NCBI GenBank assembly: GCA_030601845.1
Contig: JAUWAY010000001.1
Location: 1 to 64,000, forward strand
Source of the DNA: Phycisphaerae bacterium
GTDB taxonomy: Bacteria > Planctomycetota > Phycisphaerae > Sedimentisphaerales > Anaerobacaceae
DNA length: 64,000 bases
Direction: 5' to 3'
The stretch's first letter is position 1; every line of letters begins with the position of its first letter. The notes under the pieces are model-generated. The model had not been told where the DNA came from, made no database searches, and was given only the letters and a program-made list of their open reading frames with translations. This document shows, in pieces, positions 42,010 to 51,034 of the stretch. Made by a program: the position numbers and the translations under genes.

Positions 42010-42340
42010 ACCATAAAATGCCCTTTCTATGGCCTGATAATGCCAAAAACCAGGCGCAAAAACCCTGAAATAGGGCTCATCTCCAAATCCGTTTGGTTAA
42101 ATTCAGGCGGGAAAGCTCGAAATAAAATCAGGCTACCGGCCTCCTCCTTCAAATTATAAGACTACACACAATGCTTAAAAAAGTCAAGAAATTTCTCAAA
42201 TTTTCCCGCTTTGCGCCGGCGGTGGAGAATTTTGTTGCAAAACCCCCCTAATCATTGACAATTGAAGAAAACATTAAAAATAATCAATAAAAAATAATAT
42301 TGTCATTCCTGCACAAGCAGGAACAATAATCAATTGAGAA
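42010..42340. other. Gene-free region upstream of lptF
   Basis: No coding frame supported. A small hairpin TTCCTGC-ACAA-GCAGGAA precedes the lptF start by about 20 bases. Nothing else recognised. Confidence 0.4.
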
Positions 42341-43948
42341 ATGGTTTTTACGCTGCAAAGATACATATTTCGCGAGACCTTCAAGGTCTTTATCGTCGCG
42401 GTGGTGGCTTTGACGCTGATGCTGAGTCTGGGCAGTATTCTGCGGCCGGTTCAGGAACACGGCGTAGGGCCCCGCCAGGTGGTTCATTTTATGGGTTATT
42501 TTCTGCCGATAGCCCTGACGTTCGTACTGCCGATAGCCGCTTTGTTCGCGGCCGCTCTGGTTTACGGCCGATTCGCAAGCGATAATGAACTTGATGCCTG
42601 CAAGGCAAGCGGGATTTCTCTGCTGACACTGGTCTATCCAGGCCTGGCACTGGCTATTATGGTGGCGATTGCAAATCTATCTTTGAGTTTCCACGTGGTG
42701 CCGGTCTTCGTACGCCGGGCCGAAACCGCCCTTAAAGCCGACGCAAAGCAGATACTTTTCCGTAATATCCGGCGAAGGGGCTACTATAAACTGCCGCCGG
42801 ACGAACGCTACCGAATCTACGCCGACCAGGCCGACGTGCAAAACAATACGCTTTCGGGTGTAGTCGTCACCGAGGTGAAAAACTCCGAAATAAAAAGAAT
42901 TATCACCGCCGAAAGTGCCAACGTAAATTTCACTCCGCACAAAATATTTAATGAGGTACAAATAACCGCACATAATACATACCAGATAGGCCCTGAGGGC
43001 GAGGGAGGGTTCTCCGCCGAGTGGCTGTCACTGGCGGTCGAATTCGGCTCGCTGTTGGGTGACGATATAAAATTCAAGAAGATTGACGAAATGAAGCGAA
43101 TTCGCGACGTCGACCTGATGCTGTTTTATCCAATTGCAAAACTGGCTCGCCAGGTTTACGCGCAATTTACTGCGGAACTGCTGGCCGAAGATATCGCCGA
43201 GACAATAGCCGCCGGTCCCAGCAGTTTCTACAAACTGCACAGCGGTCGCAGGTTTGTCGAATTTACCGCCAACAGTTGCACGGTTGGAGACGAAAAGCAG
43301 GTGCTGCTGTCCGGAGACGTTGTGGTCACCGAATCTGATGCGGTCAGCAAACAACCTATAGGGACACTGCGATGCACAAGGGCGCAGCTTGTTATCGAAG
43401 GCGACGAACTGGCACCAACTTTGACAATGGACCTCTACAACCCCACGTTGAAGCGTGCGGACGGCTCAGAGGATTTGAAAATGCGACATATCATTCGCGG
43501 CCTGGTTTTGCCCACAACCGTAACGAATAAATTCACAAGCGAGGACGTTTTGAAAACTATCAGTCCCGCCTCGACCGGCCTGGCACTGAAGAGAGAACCA
43601 AGCCCGAAACTGAAGAGTCTGCAAGATGAGCTTCAAAAAAGAATATGGAACACATTGGCTGAAATAAAGGCGGAATTACATACCCGGCTGGTTTTCGGAA
43701 TAGGTTGCATACCGGTGATATTGATTGGCATCGGACTTGGTATTATCTTAAAAGGTGGACACTTGCTCAGCGCTTTTGGCGTAAGCTCGGTGCCCGCTGC
43801 GGTCTTGATAGTCTGCATAATGATGGGCAAAAACATTACCAAAAACCCCGGTGCACAGGCGGGCTCAGGTATTATATTGATGTGGGCAGCCCTGGTGTTT
43901 TTGTCCTTGTTAGCCGTCGTAATATACCGAAAACTGTTGAAAAACTAA
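42341..43948 (+). CDS. lptF: LptF/LptG-family permease, first copy
   Basis: 535 residues of the YjgP/YjgQ family, which with LptBC extracts lipopolysaccharide from the inner membrane and drives it to the outer membrane. Three transmembrane helices lie at the N-terminus (TFKVFIVAVVALTLMLSL, FLPIALTFVLPIAALFAAAL, VYPGLALAIMVAIANL) with the ELDACKASGIS loop; three lie at the C-terminus. The periplasmic jellyroll between them is larger than usual (family about 360 residues). It is followed by a second permease gene; lptB, lptC and lptA are not in the window. Confidence 0.88.
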   Translation: MVFTLQRYIFRETFKVFIVAVVALTLMLSLGSILRPVQEHGVGPRQVVHFMGYFLPIALTFVLPIAALFAAALVYGRFASDNELDACKASGISLLTLVYPGLALAIMVAIANLSLSFHVVPVFVRRAETALKADAKQILFRNIRRRGYYKLPPDERYRIYADQADVQNNTLSGVVVTEVKNSEIKRIITAESANVNFTPHKIFNEVQITAHNTYQIGPEGEGGFSAEWLSLAVEFGSLLGDDIKFKKIDEMKRIRDVDLMLFYPIAKLARQVYAQFTAELLAEDIAETIAAGPSSFYKLHSGRRFVEFTANSCTVGDEKQVLLSGDVVVTESDAVSKQPIGTLRCTRAQLVIEGDELAPTLTMDLYNPTLKRADGSEDLKMRHIIRGLVLPTTVTNKFTSEDVLKTISPASTGLALKREPSPKLKSLQDELQKRIWNTLAEIKAELHTRLVFGIGCIPVILIGIGLGIILKGGHLLSAFGVSSVPAAVLIVCIMMGKNITKNPGAQAGSGIILMWAALVFLSLLAVVIYRKLLKN

Positions 43949-43951
43949 CAA

Positions 43952-43998
43952 CGCGTATCTCGAACGCGATACGATATACGCAATACGACATACGGGAT
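43952..43998. repeat. ATACG short-period repeats between lptF and lptG
   Basis: CGCGTATCTCGAACGCGATACG followed by ATATACGCAATACGACATACGG fills the gap. Same family as 236-315 and 35361-35409. Confidence 0.7.
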
Positions 43999-44002
43999 TG
44001 GT

Positions 44003-45106
44003 ATGAAGATATTAGACAGATATGTCGCAAAGAATTTTCTGATTGGTTACGCAATCGCTTTTTGCGTGCTTATAGGGCTGCGGATAATTATTGATTTGTT
44101 CGTGAACCTCGATGAATTTACCGAGCACGCCGACCTTGGTGCCCTGGTTGTTATTAAAAACATATTGACCTTTTATGGTCTGAACAGCACGCTTTACTTT
44201 CGTGACTTTGCCGGAATGATAACCGTAGTCGCCGCCGCCTTTTCACTGGGCAAGATGGTCCGCTCCAATGAGTTGGTCGCGGTAATGGCCTCAGGAGTCA
44301 GTCTAAAGCGGGTGATTGAGCCGATAGTCATCCTTGCATTATTGCTGACAGCATTGTTTGTAATTGACCAGGAGTTTATAATACCGCCACTTGCCGACAA
44401 ACTTGTGCGTACCCAAGACGCAACTCCAGGACAGGAATCCTATGATGTAGACTTTATTACCGACGGCAACGGTTCACTGATTTGCTCTCCGAGCTTTGAC
44501 CCGGCAACAGCAACGCTGCATAAGCCGACTATCATCACACGCTCGAAAATTCCCGACTCACCCATCTGGCAGGTAACCGGCCGAATATCAGCAGAAAAGG
44601 CCGTATACAATCCCCAAACACGCAGGTGGGATTTAACTAACGGAAGATTGACAGAAAAAGACCCTCTCAGCGGCAGCAAGCCAATCGCTTCTTATGCCAG
44701 TGACATTACTCCAAAAGATATTCCTGTCAGACGCAAAGCCAGACACAAAACTTTGCTAAGTTGGCGACAGTTGGCTGTTCTTGCAGCCCAGGCGCAGCAG
44801 GGAGCAAAAATCAAAGACCTGCGCCAGCTTTACGCCCAGAAGCACTCTCGTGTTACTGAGCCGATTATCAATCTGACGATGCTTATGCTGGCTCTGCCGA
44901 TTCTGGTTTGTCGCGACCCAAAGTCGATGAAGTCTGCCATTATGATTAGCTTCGCTGCGACGGCCGGCTGTTTCATCACAACCTTTATCTGCAAAATGCT
45001 CGCCCCCGAGGCCGACACCTTTTATCGAATCGGATTCTGGGCCTGGCTGCCGATCTTTATCTTCCTGCCAATCGCCTTTATCGAATGGGATTCAATGAAA
45101 ACATAA
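44003..45106 (+). CDS. lptG: LptF/LptG-family permease, second copy
   Basis: 367 residues, normal length. Begins MKILDRYVAKNFLIGYAIAF, typical of LptG/LptF; the conserved NELVAVMASGVSLKRVIEPI cytoplasmic loop and C-terminal helices (INLTMLMLALPILVCRD, IGFWAWLPIFIFLPIAFIEW) are present. Forms the heterodimer of the Lpt ABC exporter with the preceding gene product, implying a Gram-negative cell envelope. Confidence 0.88.
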   Translation: MKILDRYVAKNFLIGYAIAFCVLIGLRIIIDLFVNLDEFTEHADLGALVVIKNILTFYGLNSTLYFRDFAGMITVVAAAFSLGKMVRSNELVAVMASGVSLKRVIEPIVILALLLTALFVIDQEFIIPPLADKLVRTQDATPGQESYDVDFITDGNGSLICSPSFDPATATLHKPTIITRSKIPDSPIWQVTGRISAEKAVYNPQTRRWDLTNGRLTEKDPLSGSKPIASYASDITPKDIPVRRKARHKTLLSWRQLAVLAAQAQQGAKIKDLRQLYAQKHSRVTEPIINLTMLMLALPILVCRDPKSMKSAIMISFAATAGCFITTFICKMLAPEADTFYRIGFWAWLPIFIFLPIAFIEWDSMKT

Positions 45107-45109
45107 TAT

Positions 45110-45331
45110 AAAGTGCCTAAAGTTTGGAGTGACTAAAGTGAGCTAAAGTTTGCTCTTGCAGTGGAAGCTCGTTTGTCGTTGTCGAAACTGGTATCGAAGC
45201 TGGAAACTGGAGGTTAGATGCTCGAAAAAAAACGAGCTTCGAGCTTCTATGACGAGCTTCGATACGAGCATCCACAACCTTAAACGAGAGTCGCAAACAC
45301 TTTAGGCACTTTAGTTCACTTTAGACACTTT
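45110..45331 (-). repeat. MITE-like dispersed element, copy B (inverted)
   Basis: About 222 bases; its reverse complement matches copies A and C through TGTTTGCGACTCTCG, GGTTGTGGATGCTCGTATCG, and CCAGTTTCCAGCTTCG. Ends are AAAGTGCCTAAAGTTT and its inverted counterpart. Its right end overlaps the last codons and stop of thiC. Confidence 0.8.
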
Positions 45332-46617
45332 AGAATTTCTCTGTTTATTCTGACGCTGCACCATTGTCGGCCGCACATAGAGCAGTAATCGGCTGACGGC
45401 AATTCCCCGGCCCCCATCTCTTTACAGGCCTCGCGGTGCATCCTTTCAGCTGTCTGCGGGTCAAGCGACTCAGCTAAATGCGTTTTCCAGTCCAGATTCG
45501 TCCGTGCGGTGCTCAATTTCTTATCTCTATCGGCGGCACCTTTGAGGCCACGAGCGATATCAGCGGCGTGGGCTGCGATTTTGGATGCAACTACACCGGC
45601 TCGAACATCATCGGCGTTTGGCAGGCCCAGATGCTCTCTCGGCGTTACATAGCACAAAAATGATGCGCCATAAAAGGCGGCGGCGGTTCCGCCAATCGCT
45701 GATGTTATGTGGTCGTAGCCGGCTGCGATATCCGTTACCAGAGGCCCCAGAACATAAAACGGCGCACCGTGGCAGATTTGCTGCTGGATTTCCATATTGT
45801 ACTGTATCTGGTCAAACGGCACGTGACCCGGACCTTCGACCATAACCTGACAGCCCCCCTCCTGCGCCCGAATGGTCAGCTCGCCCAGGGTCTTCAGCTC
45901 CGCAATCTGGGCCTGGTCGGTCGCATCGGCAATCGCACCAGGGCGAAGACCGTCACCGAGAGAAAAGCAAATATCGTATTCGGCCATCAAGGCACACAAA
46001 TCGTCAAACATTTCGTACAGTGGATTTTGCCTGTTGTGATGTATCATCCATTTGGCTAATAGTGCTCCGCCCCGGCTTACAATACCCCCAACTCTTCTTT
46101 CAAGCAACGGCAGGTATTCTTTTAATACGCCGGCGTGAATGGTGAAAAAGTCAACGCCCTGCTTGGCCTGTTTTTCTATAACATCCAGGATTATTTTCGT
46201 ATCTATCTCCTCAACGTCCCTTCCTTCTATAACCTGATAGATTGGCACTGTTCCGAAAGGCACCAGGCACCGGGCCAGCAATTGCTCACGCGTATCATCG
46301 AGGTTGCCGCCGGTACTTAAATCCATAATCGTATCGGCCCCGACCGCCAGCGCCGCCTTCATTTTTTCAATTTCAGCTTCCACCAAGTAGCAGACACTGC
46401 TTGTGCCGATATTTGCGTTTACCTTTGTGCTGACCGCCCGCCCTATACCGATTGGCGCCAAATTGGCTTTCAGATGCAGCTTGTTCGCAGGTATTACCAA
46501 CCGGCCGGCGGCAAGCTCGGCGCGGATAAGCTCAGCTTCTACGCTTTCGCTCTCCGCCACCAACTTAATCTCGTCACTAATTGTTCCGGCTCGTGCTATT
46601 TGTAGTTGCGTTGCCAT
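45316..46617 (-). CDS. thiC: Phosphomethylpyrimidine synthase ThiC
   Basis: Radical-SAM enzyme that makes hydroxymethylpyrimidine phosphate for thiamine from aminoimidazole ribotide. About 433 residues from MATQLQIARAG; AAAGGAAAAG precedes this start. Signatures: NANIGTSSVCY, DLSTGGNLDDTR, VMVEGPGHVPFDQI, and the C-terminal 4Fe-4S motif CSMCGRQWC (CX2CX4C). A TPP riboswitch and terminator lie upstream. The last residues LKCLK and the stop are encoded by the AAAGTG end of a dispersed element, so the native C-terminus has been replaced. Confidence 0.96.
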   Translation of the reverse strand: MATQLQIARAGTISDEIKLVAESESVEAELIRAELAAGRLVIPANKLHLKANLAPIGIGRAVSTKVNANIGTSSVCYLVEAEIEKMKAALAVGADTIMDLSTGGNLDDTREQLLARCLVPFGTVPIYQVIEGRDVEEIDTKIILDVIEKQAKQGVDFFTIHAGVLKEYLPLLERRVGGIVSRGGALLAKWMIHHNRQNPLYEMFDDLCALMAEYDICFSLGDGLRPGAIADATDQAQIAELKTLGELTIRAQEGGCQVMVEGPGHVPFDQIQYNMEIQQQICHGAPFYVLGPLVTDIAAGYDHITSAIGGTAAAFYGASFLCYVTPREHLGLPNADDVRAGVVASKIAAHAADIARGLKGAADRDKKLSTARTNLDWKTHLAESLDPQTAERMHREACKEMGAGELPSADYCSMCGRQWCSVRINREILKCLK

Positions 46618-46727
46618 TGCTTTTCCTTTTTTGCCACCAAGACACCAAGATATATTCCCCACGCATAAGTGTGGGGTCTCTTTCTTTCTTCGTGCCTTTA
46701 TGTCTTCATGGCTAATTTCTCCAAAAC

Positions 46728-46757
46728 AAAAAAATCGCCTCAGCAGGAAGCGATTTA
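46728..46757 (-). terminator. Riboswitch-controlled terminator before thiC
   Basis: On the minus strand AAATCGC-TTCCTGCTGA-GGCGATTTTTTTG forms a stem followed by a T run. The 5' strand of the stem (CGCTTCCT) is complementary to AGGAAGCG at the 3' end of the TPP aptamer, so the two structures exclude each other. This fits transcriptional OFF control by TPP. Confidence 0.75.
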
Positions 46758-46789
46758 ATTGTCTAAGTCTCGTTGTCTATTTTCAAGTT

Positions 46790-46888
46790 CACCGCTTCCT
46801 ACGCAGGCATACCGAACTTCTCGGCTGTCCTGATCAGGTTCAAAGGGTTTCTTCTCAGACCCACTTACTTGCAGGTCACCCCTGGCAA
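46790..46888 (-). promoter_or_regulatory. TPP (THI-box) riboswitch upstream of thiC
   Basis: The minus strand carries the conserved aptamer elements in order: CAGGGGTG, CTGAGA, ACCCTTTGAACCTGATC, and GCGTAGGAAGCG. It lies about 170 bases before the thiC ATG with a terminator in between, and just after the end of the upstream beta-helix gene. It binds thiamine pyrophosphate and should repress thiC. Confidence 0.95.
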
Positions 46889-46921
46889 ACTGCTCCTATT
46901 ATAGCTTATTACCTCTGCCAG

Positions 46922-49045
46922 TCAAATAGATATTTCGGGCGTTATGTGCTTGGTATCTATCAAAGGCTGCCAATCTCTTCGCATAATGCCCTTTTTGCCA
47001 TTGCCGGTCGTGACATTATCCTCGGTGATGTTTGGGTCGGCCTCAGCCCAGTAAATAATTCCCCAGATCCCATTATTGTTGCATTTATTGGCTGCCAAGG
47101 TAGGATTAGTGCCTTTACCGCGAACACCAATTCCACTCCAGGGATTGTTCTCACATGTATTACCTATCGCTTCTCCTCCAGCTCCATTAGTAAATAATAT
47201 TCCGGAATGATAGTTTTCCTTGCATAAGTTATTTTCCAAAGTGGCTACTGTTCCATAATCATGAACAAGAATTCCCAGATGTTGATTTTTTTCGCATACA
47301 TTACCTTTAGCTGTTCCTTTGGCACCGTACACAAACTGGATTCCACGCGCATTATTATCAGTACAGATATTTTTCTCAATTAATCCTACAGCCCCTCTTG
47401 TAAAACAAATACCATCCTCATAATTGCGTCGAGACGTATTTTCTCTCACTGTTATGCCACGTTCCACTCTCCCGATAAAGATTCCTGAATCCTGGTTTTC
47501 TTCGCATATATTCCCTTCGATTACACCATCGGCCACCTCATAAAATACAATCCCGCTTTTTTTGTTTTTTTGGCACACATTCCCCTCGGCTGTACCAGTG
47601 CAGTCGTCGTAGAAACCTATACCGGATCCTCCATTCTCTCGGCAAAGGTTTTTCCGTAAGGTAGCGATTGTCCCTTTTTCTGAGACATAAATACCTATGC
47701 CCTTATTTCCTTCACAGATATTGTCTTCGGCTATTACCTCCACCTCTTGCCAGAAACACATGCCATTTTTTTGGTTAGACCGACAATGGTTATGTTTCAG
47801 TGTCAACTTTGTGCCCTTGGCACATGCGGCAATACCAATGCCATTTTTGCCATTTTGTTCACAAATATTATCCTCCAGGAGCCCGATGGCGCCTTGGTTG
47901 AAACACACTTCTTCATTCCCGTTTTTTCGAAATTGGGCATCCTTCACCGTCGCACTTGTCCCAAGGTTACTCACAAATATCCCATTGTGGTTGTTTTCCT
48001 TACAGATATTGCCTTTGATTATCCCGTTTGCTTTGCTGGCAAGCCATATTCCATCTGTTTTATTCTTTACACAGCGGTTACCTTTTAACTCGACTGTTGT
48101 CCCCGGCTTAGCTACAAGTATGCCTGATCCTTTATTCCCTTCGCAAACGTTATCCTCAGCTATCCCTCTGGCACCCTCGTAAAAACATATCCCCGATTTC
48201 TTATTTTTTCGGCAGTGGTTTCTACTTACGGTCGCAGTTGTTCCATCCGAATGTATTAGGATTCCCTGTTTTTCGTTGTTTTCACAAATATTATCCTCAA
48301 CTGTCCCACAAGCACCCTCGTAAAAAAGTATCCCTTCTGCCTTATTTGTCTGGCAGTTGTTCTTCCTCACGGTTACTGTTGTTCCTGTCGAATGTATTAG
48401 GATTCCTTGTTTTTCGTTGTTTTCACAAGTATTGCTCTCAACCACTCCGCTGGCACCATGATAAAAACATATCCCACATATTCCATTCTTTCGGCAAAGG
48501 TTATTCCGCACCGTCACATTTGTCCCCTCTTCACATATATAGATACCATTCTTTTTATTTCCTTCACAAATGTTATCCTCAACCACGCCACTGGCACCTT
48601 TATAGAAACATATCCCACGGCCAAGCACATTTCTAACTCTGCACGCTACAACCTCTACGCTACTTGCTTCGATACTTATACCTGCCCGTTTGCCCTGCTT
48701 GTTGCCCTCGCCGTAGTGTTCCACGGTAAAGCCGGATATAAAGCCGCTTTTGCAATTTTTAACAAGAATCACATTCTTTTTAGCCTTGCATCGAATGATT
48801 ACCTTGTCCATCCCCTCACCGACAAGATTGATACCATCTTTAAACTTTATTGACTCATCATAAACTCCCGCTCTTACAAAGACCGTATCACCTGGCCTTG
48901 CTTTTTCAATAGCCGTTTGAATATCCTTATATTTGTCCGGCACAATAAGCGTCCTGGGCATCTGTAAAATGAAGAATATGGCCAGACCGACTAATATAAA
49001 AACCGCTATCCCGGTTATTCCAACAGCAATTTTTGTTACCTTCAA
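46922..49045 (-). CDS. Membrane-anchored right-handed beta-helix repeat protein
   Basis: 707 residues. One transmembrane segment lies at 9-28 (GITGIAVFILVGLAIFFIL), then a pectin-lyase-like opening (VPDKYKDIQTAIEKARPGDTVFVRAGVYDESIKF) leads into a long array of beta-helix rungs of alternating type: GICFYxGAxGVVEDNICExNxK and GIxVxxxGTxxTVRxNxCRKN, about 46 residues per pair. Cys recurs at fixed positions (NICE, NLCR). Fold clear, catalytic residues not visible; likely a surface or periplasmic structural or carbohydrate-binding protein. Its ATG overlaps the stop of the preceding DUF1266-like gene by four bases, so the two are coupled. Confidence 0.82.
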   Translation of the reverse strand: MKVTKIAVGITGIAVFILVGLAIFFILQMPRTLIVPDKYKDIQTAIEKARPGDTVFVRAGVYDESIKFKDGINLVGEGMDKVIIRCKAKKNVILVKNCKSGFISGFTVEHYGEGNKQGKRAGISIEASSVEVVACRVRNVLGRGICFYKGASGVVEDNICEGNKKNGIYICEEGTNVTVRNNLCRKNGICGICFYHGASGVVESNTCENNEKQGILIHSTGTTVTVRKNNCQTNKAEGILFYEGACGTVEDNICENNEKQGILIHSDGTTATVSRNHCRKNKKSGICFYEGARGIAEDNVCEGNKGSGILVAKPGTTVELKGNRCVKNKTDGIWLASKANGIIKGNICKENNHNGIFVSNLGTSATVKDAQFRKNGNEEVCFNQGAIGLLEDNICEQNGKNGIGIAACAKGTKLTLKHNHCRSNQKNGMCFWQEVEVIAEDNICEGNKGIGIYVSEKGTIATLRKNLCRENGGSGIGFYDDCTGTAEGNVCQKNKKSGIVFYEVADGVIEGNICEENQDSGIFIGRVERGITVRENTSRRNYEDGICFTRGAVGLIEKNICTDNNARGIQFVYGAKGTAKGNVCEKNQHLGILVHDYGTVATLENNLCKENYHSGILFTNGAGGEAIGNTCENNPWSGIGVRGKGTNPTLAANKCNNNGIWGIIYWAEADPNITEDNVTTGNGKKGIMRRDWQPLIDTKHITPEISI

Positions 49046-49917
49046 GATTTTACTCTACCTCTTATATTAGTATAATCACTGTGTACTAACCTCTTCGGCT
49101 CCGCCTCGTCGGGCTCACTAATTGATTCTGTTTCGGTTAAATCCATATCCCACGGATATCTGTTCCAGGGGCTGGAAGGCATGTCCAGGAGTCTCTGGTA
49201 AGCGTCTTCATAAAGATAACCGTTTTTCTTGGTTTCTTCATAAGACCAAAACTGTCGGCCGATAAGGTAATTCTGTCCCAGGTCCTCCCAGGAATCAAAT
49301 GTCTTCTGAAGCCCCTTTGCAACCAGCATAATTTTAGACCACGCTTCCTCCTCATCGATATAGCCAGCTATATAGCTCCATCTGCAAAGGCAGATATATC
49401 TGGTGTAGTCCCAGCCCAAAAGACTTTTTACACCAAGCTTTTTGTAATATTTTTTCGCAATTCTGATTTCCTGCAGTATTTCCTGATTATCTTTATATCT
49501 CTCCAGCAACTTCTGATATTCTTCCTCGCTGAGAGTTTGAAGCAATCCTCCCCATCCTTCAAATCTCTTACGGCCTCCCCCGTTGTCTATCCACCGAAGA
49601 TTATCAAGCAAATCATCCCGGCTATTTATCTCCCAGAACTTTGACAAAAGCCCTTTCTTTTTATATATGCCCATCTTATTTACGCTGCATCCGCCTAACA
49701 AAATATGACTGTCATGATTTCGCTCAGTCAACATTGCTGCACAGCCGAGGGCCCATCCCTCTATATCTTTTTCCCTGTTCTGCTTGGCCTCTTCGGACTT
49801 TAGCATTTTCTCTTCGGTCGCTTCTGCCTTTTCGTCCTTTTGCTCTTTGGCTAATAAGCTGATAAACAATGACCCCAATAAGATTGCAACAAGATATATC
49901 TTTGTTTTACTTTTCAT
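49042..49917 (-). CDS. DUF1266-like exported protein
   Basis: 291 residues with an N-terminal hydrophobic signal (residues 6-22) and a charged linker. The domain (about 55-240) shows DUF1266 features: WALGCAAMLTERN, a Trp-rich middle, LGWDYTRYICLCRWSYIAGYIDEEEAW and the FDSWEDLGQNYLIGRQFWS ending. Function of this family is unknown. It is translationally coupled to the beta-helix gene downstream, which suggests joint action at the cell envelope. Confidence 0.75.
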   Translation of the reverse strand: MKSKTKIYLVAILLGSLFISLLAKEQKDEKAEATEEKMLKSEEAKQNREKDIEGWALGCAAMLTERNHDSHILLGGCSVNKMGIYKKKGLLSKFWEINSRDDLLDNLRWIDNGGGRKRFEGWGGLLQTLSEEEYQKLLERYKDNQEILQEIRIAKKYYKKLGVKSLLGWDYTRYICLCRWSYIAGYIDEEEAWSKIMLVAKGLQKTFDSWEDLGQNYLIGRQFWSYEETKKNGYLYEDAYQRLLDMPSSPWNRYPWDMDLTETESISEPDEAEPKRLVHSDYTNIRGRVKS

Positions 49918-49936
49918 ATATTTTATCTTCGATTAG

Positions 49937-51022
49937 TCATAGAATAACAATGTCCTCAACTCTTTTATAGCTACCTCTGGTCAAAATCTCAAATCCCTTT
50001 TGTGTCACCAACACATCATCTTCTAAACGCAGGCCTAATTTGCCGGGGATATATACGCCCGGCTCAATCGTGAAAACCATCCCCGCCTGCAATTTGCCTT
50101 TGCTCTCTGCTGAGATAACCGGCTCTTCGTGTACTTCCAGGCCGAGGCCGTGTCCTGTCCCGTGGCCATAAACGGGTAAATCATACGCGGCAATCACCTC
50201 CCTGGCGGCAGCATCCACCTGGCGGGTTTCGACTCCGGGCTTTATCATTTTTATCGCGGCGGTCTGCGCCTGGCGCACAGCATCATAAACCTTTTTATAA
50301 AAGGCAGTGGCCTTACCGACAACAAAACATCTGGTCAAATCACAACAGTAACTTTTATATCTGACGCCGAAATCGATAAGAACCGTATCATTTTTTTTCA
50401 GCTTTCTGTTGCCCGGCTGGTGGTGGGGACGCGAAGCATTAGGGCCGAAGGCAACGATTGTCTCGAAGCTGTTTACTGCTCCCAACTTGCGAATTTGAAA
50501 ATCGAGCATACCGACCAATTCGTTTTCAGTTATGCCCGGCTTTATGTACCGACGGGCCTTTTTAAGGGCCTGTGCTGCTACCCGCGCGGCGGCTTTGATA
50601 GCGGCGACTTCGCTGGCCTCTTTGATGCTGCGCAGGGTTTCGATAATATTCGCAACTGATTTGAGCCGAGGTTTAACTTCTCTTTTTAACGCCTCAAAAT
50701 CAGCGAGAGAAGTTGATTTTTCAACGGTTACTGTTTGCACCGATTTTAGCTTTTTTATCAGTTTGGCCACCGCCTCAGCCATCGGCCCGGTCCGCTGGAT
50801 TATTCTGCAGTGAGGACATTCACTTTGTGCTTGTTCGGTGTATCTGCTGTCGGTTAAAAGATAAACCGCCCTGCCGGTAATTACCGCCCAGCTATCATCG
50901 CCCAAAAAGCCGGTCGTATAAGTTACATTGGCTGGCTTTGTTACTATAAGGCAATTTATCTTCTTTTTCTTTAGCAGGCGCCGAGCCGCCTTAATGCGTT
51001 TTTCTATAATTCTGCTATTCAT
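49937..51022 (-). CDS. M24-family aminopeptidase (Xaa-Pro type)
   Basis: About 361 residues from MNSRIIEKRIK; AGGGG lies 9 bases before this ATG, whereas the track start (51031) abuts it. Creatinase-like N-terminal domain, then a pita-bread domain with all five metal ligands: Asp in LIDFGVRY, Asp in CDLTRCF, His in GHGTGHGLGLEVHE, Glu in FTIEPGVY and Glu in RLEDDVLV. It removes N-terminal residues before proline, probably in the cytoplasm. It starts 12 bases after the pectate lyase gene ends. Confidence 0.92.
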   Translation of the reverse strand: MNSRIIEKRIKAARRLLKKKKINCLIVTKPANVTYTTGFLGDDSWAVITGRAVYLLTDSRYTEQAQSECPHCRIIQRTGPMAEAVAKLIKKLKSVQTVTVEKSTSLADFEALKREVKPRLKSVANIIETLRSIKEASEVAAIKAAARVAAQALKKARRYIKPGITENELVGMLDFQIRKLGAVNSFETIVAFGPNASRPHHQPGNRKLKKNDTVLIDFGVRYKSYCCDLTRCFVVGKATAFYKKVYDAVRQAQTAAIKMIKPGVETRQVDAAAREVIAAYDLPVYGHGTGHGLGLEVHEEPVISAESKGKLQAGMVFTIEPGVYIPGKLGLRLEDDVLVTQKGFEILTRGSYKRVEDIVIL

Positions 51023-51034
51023 TTGCACCATCCC

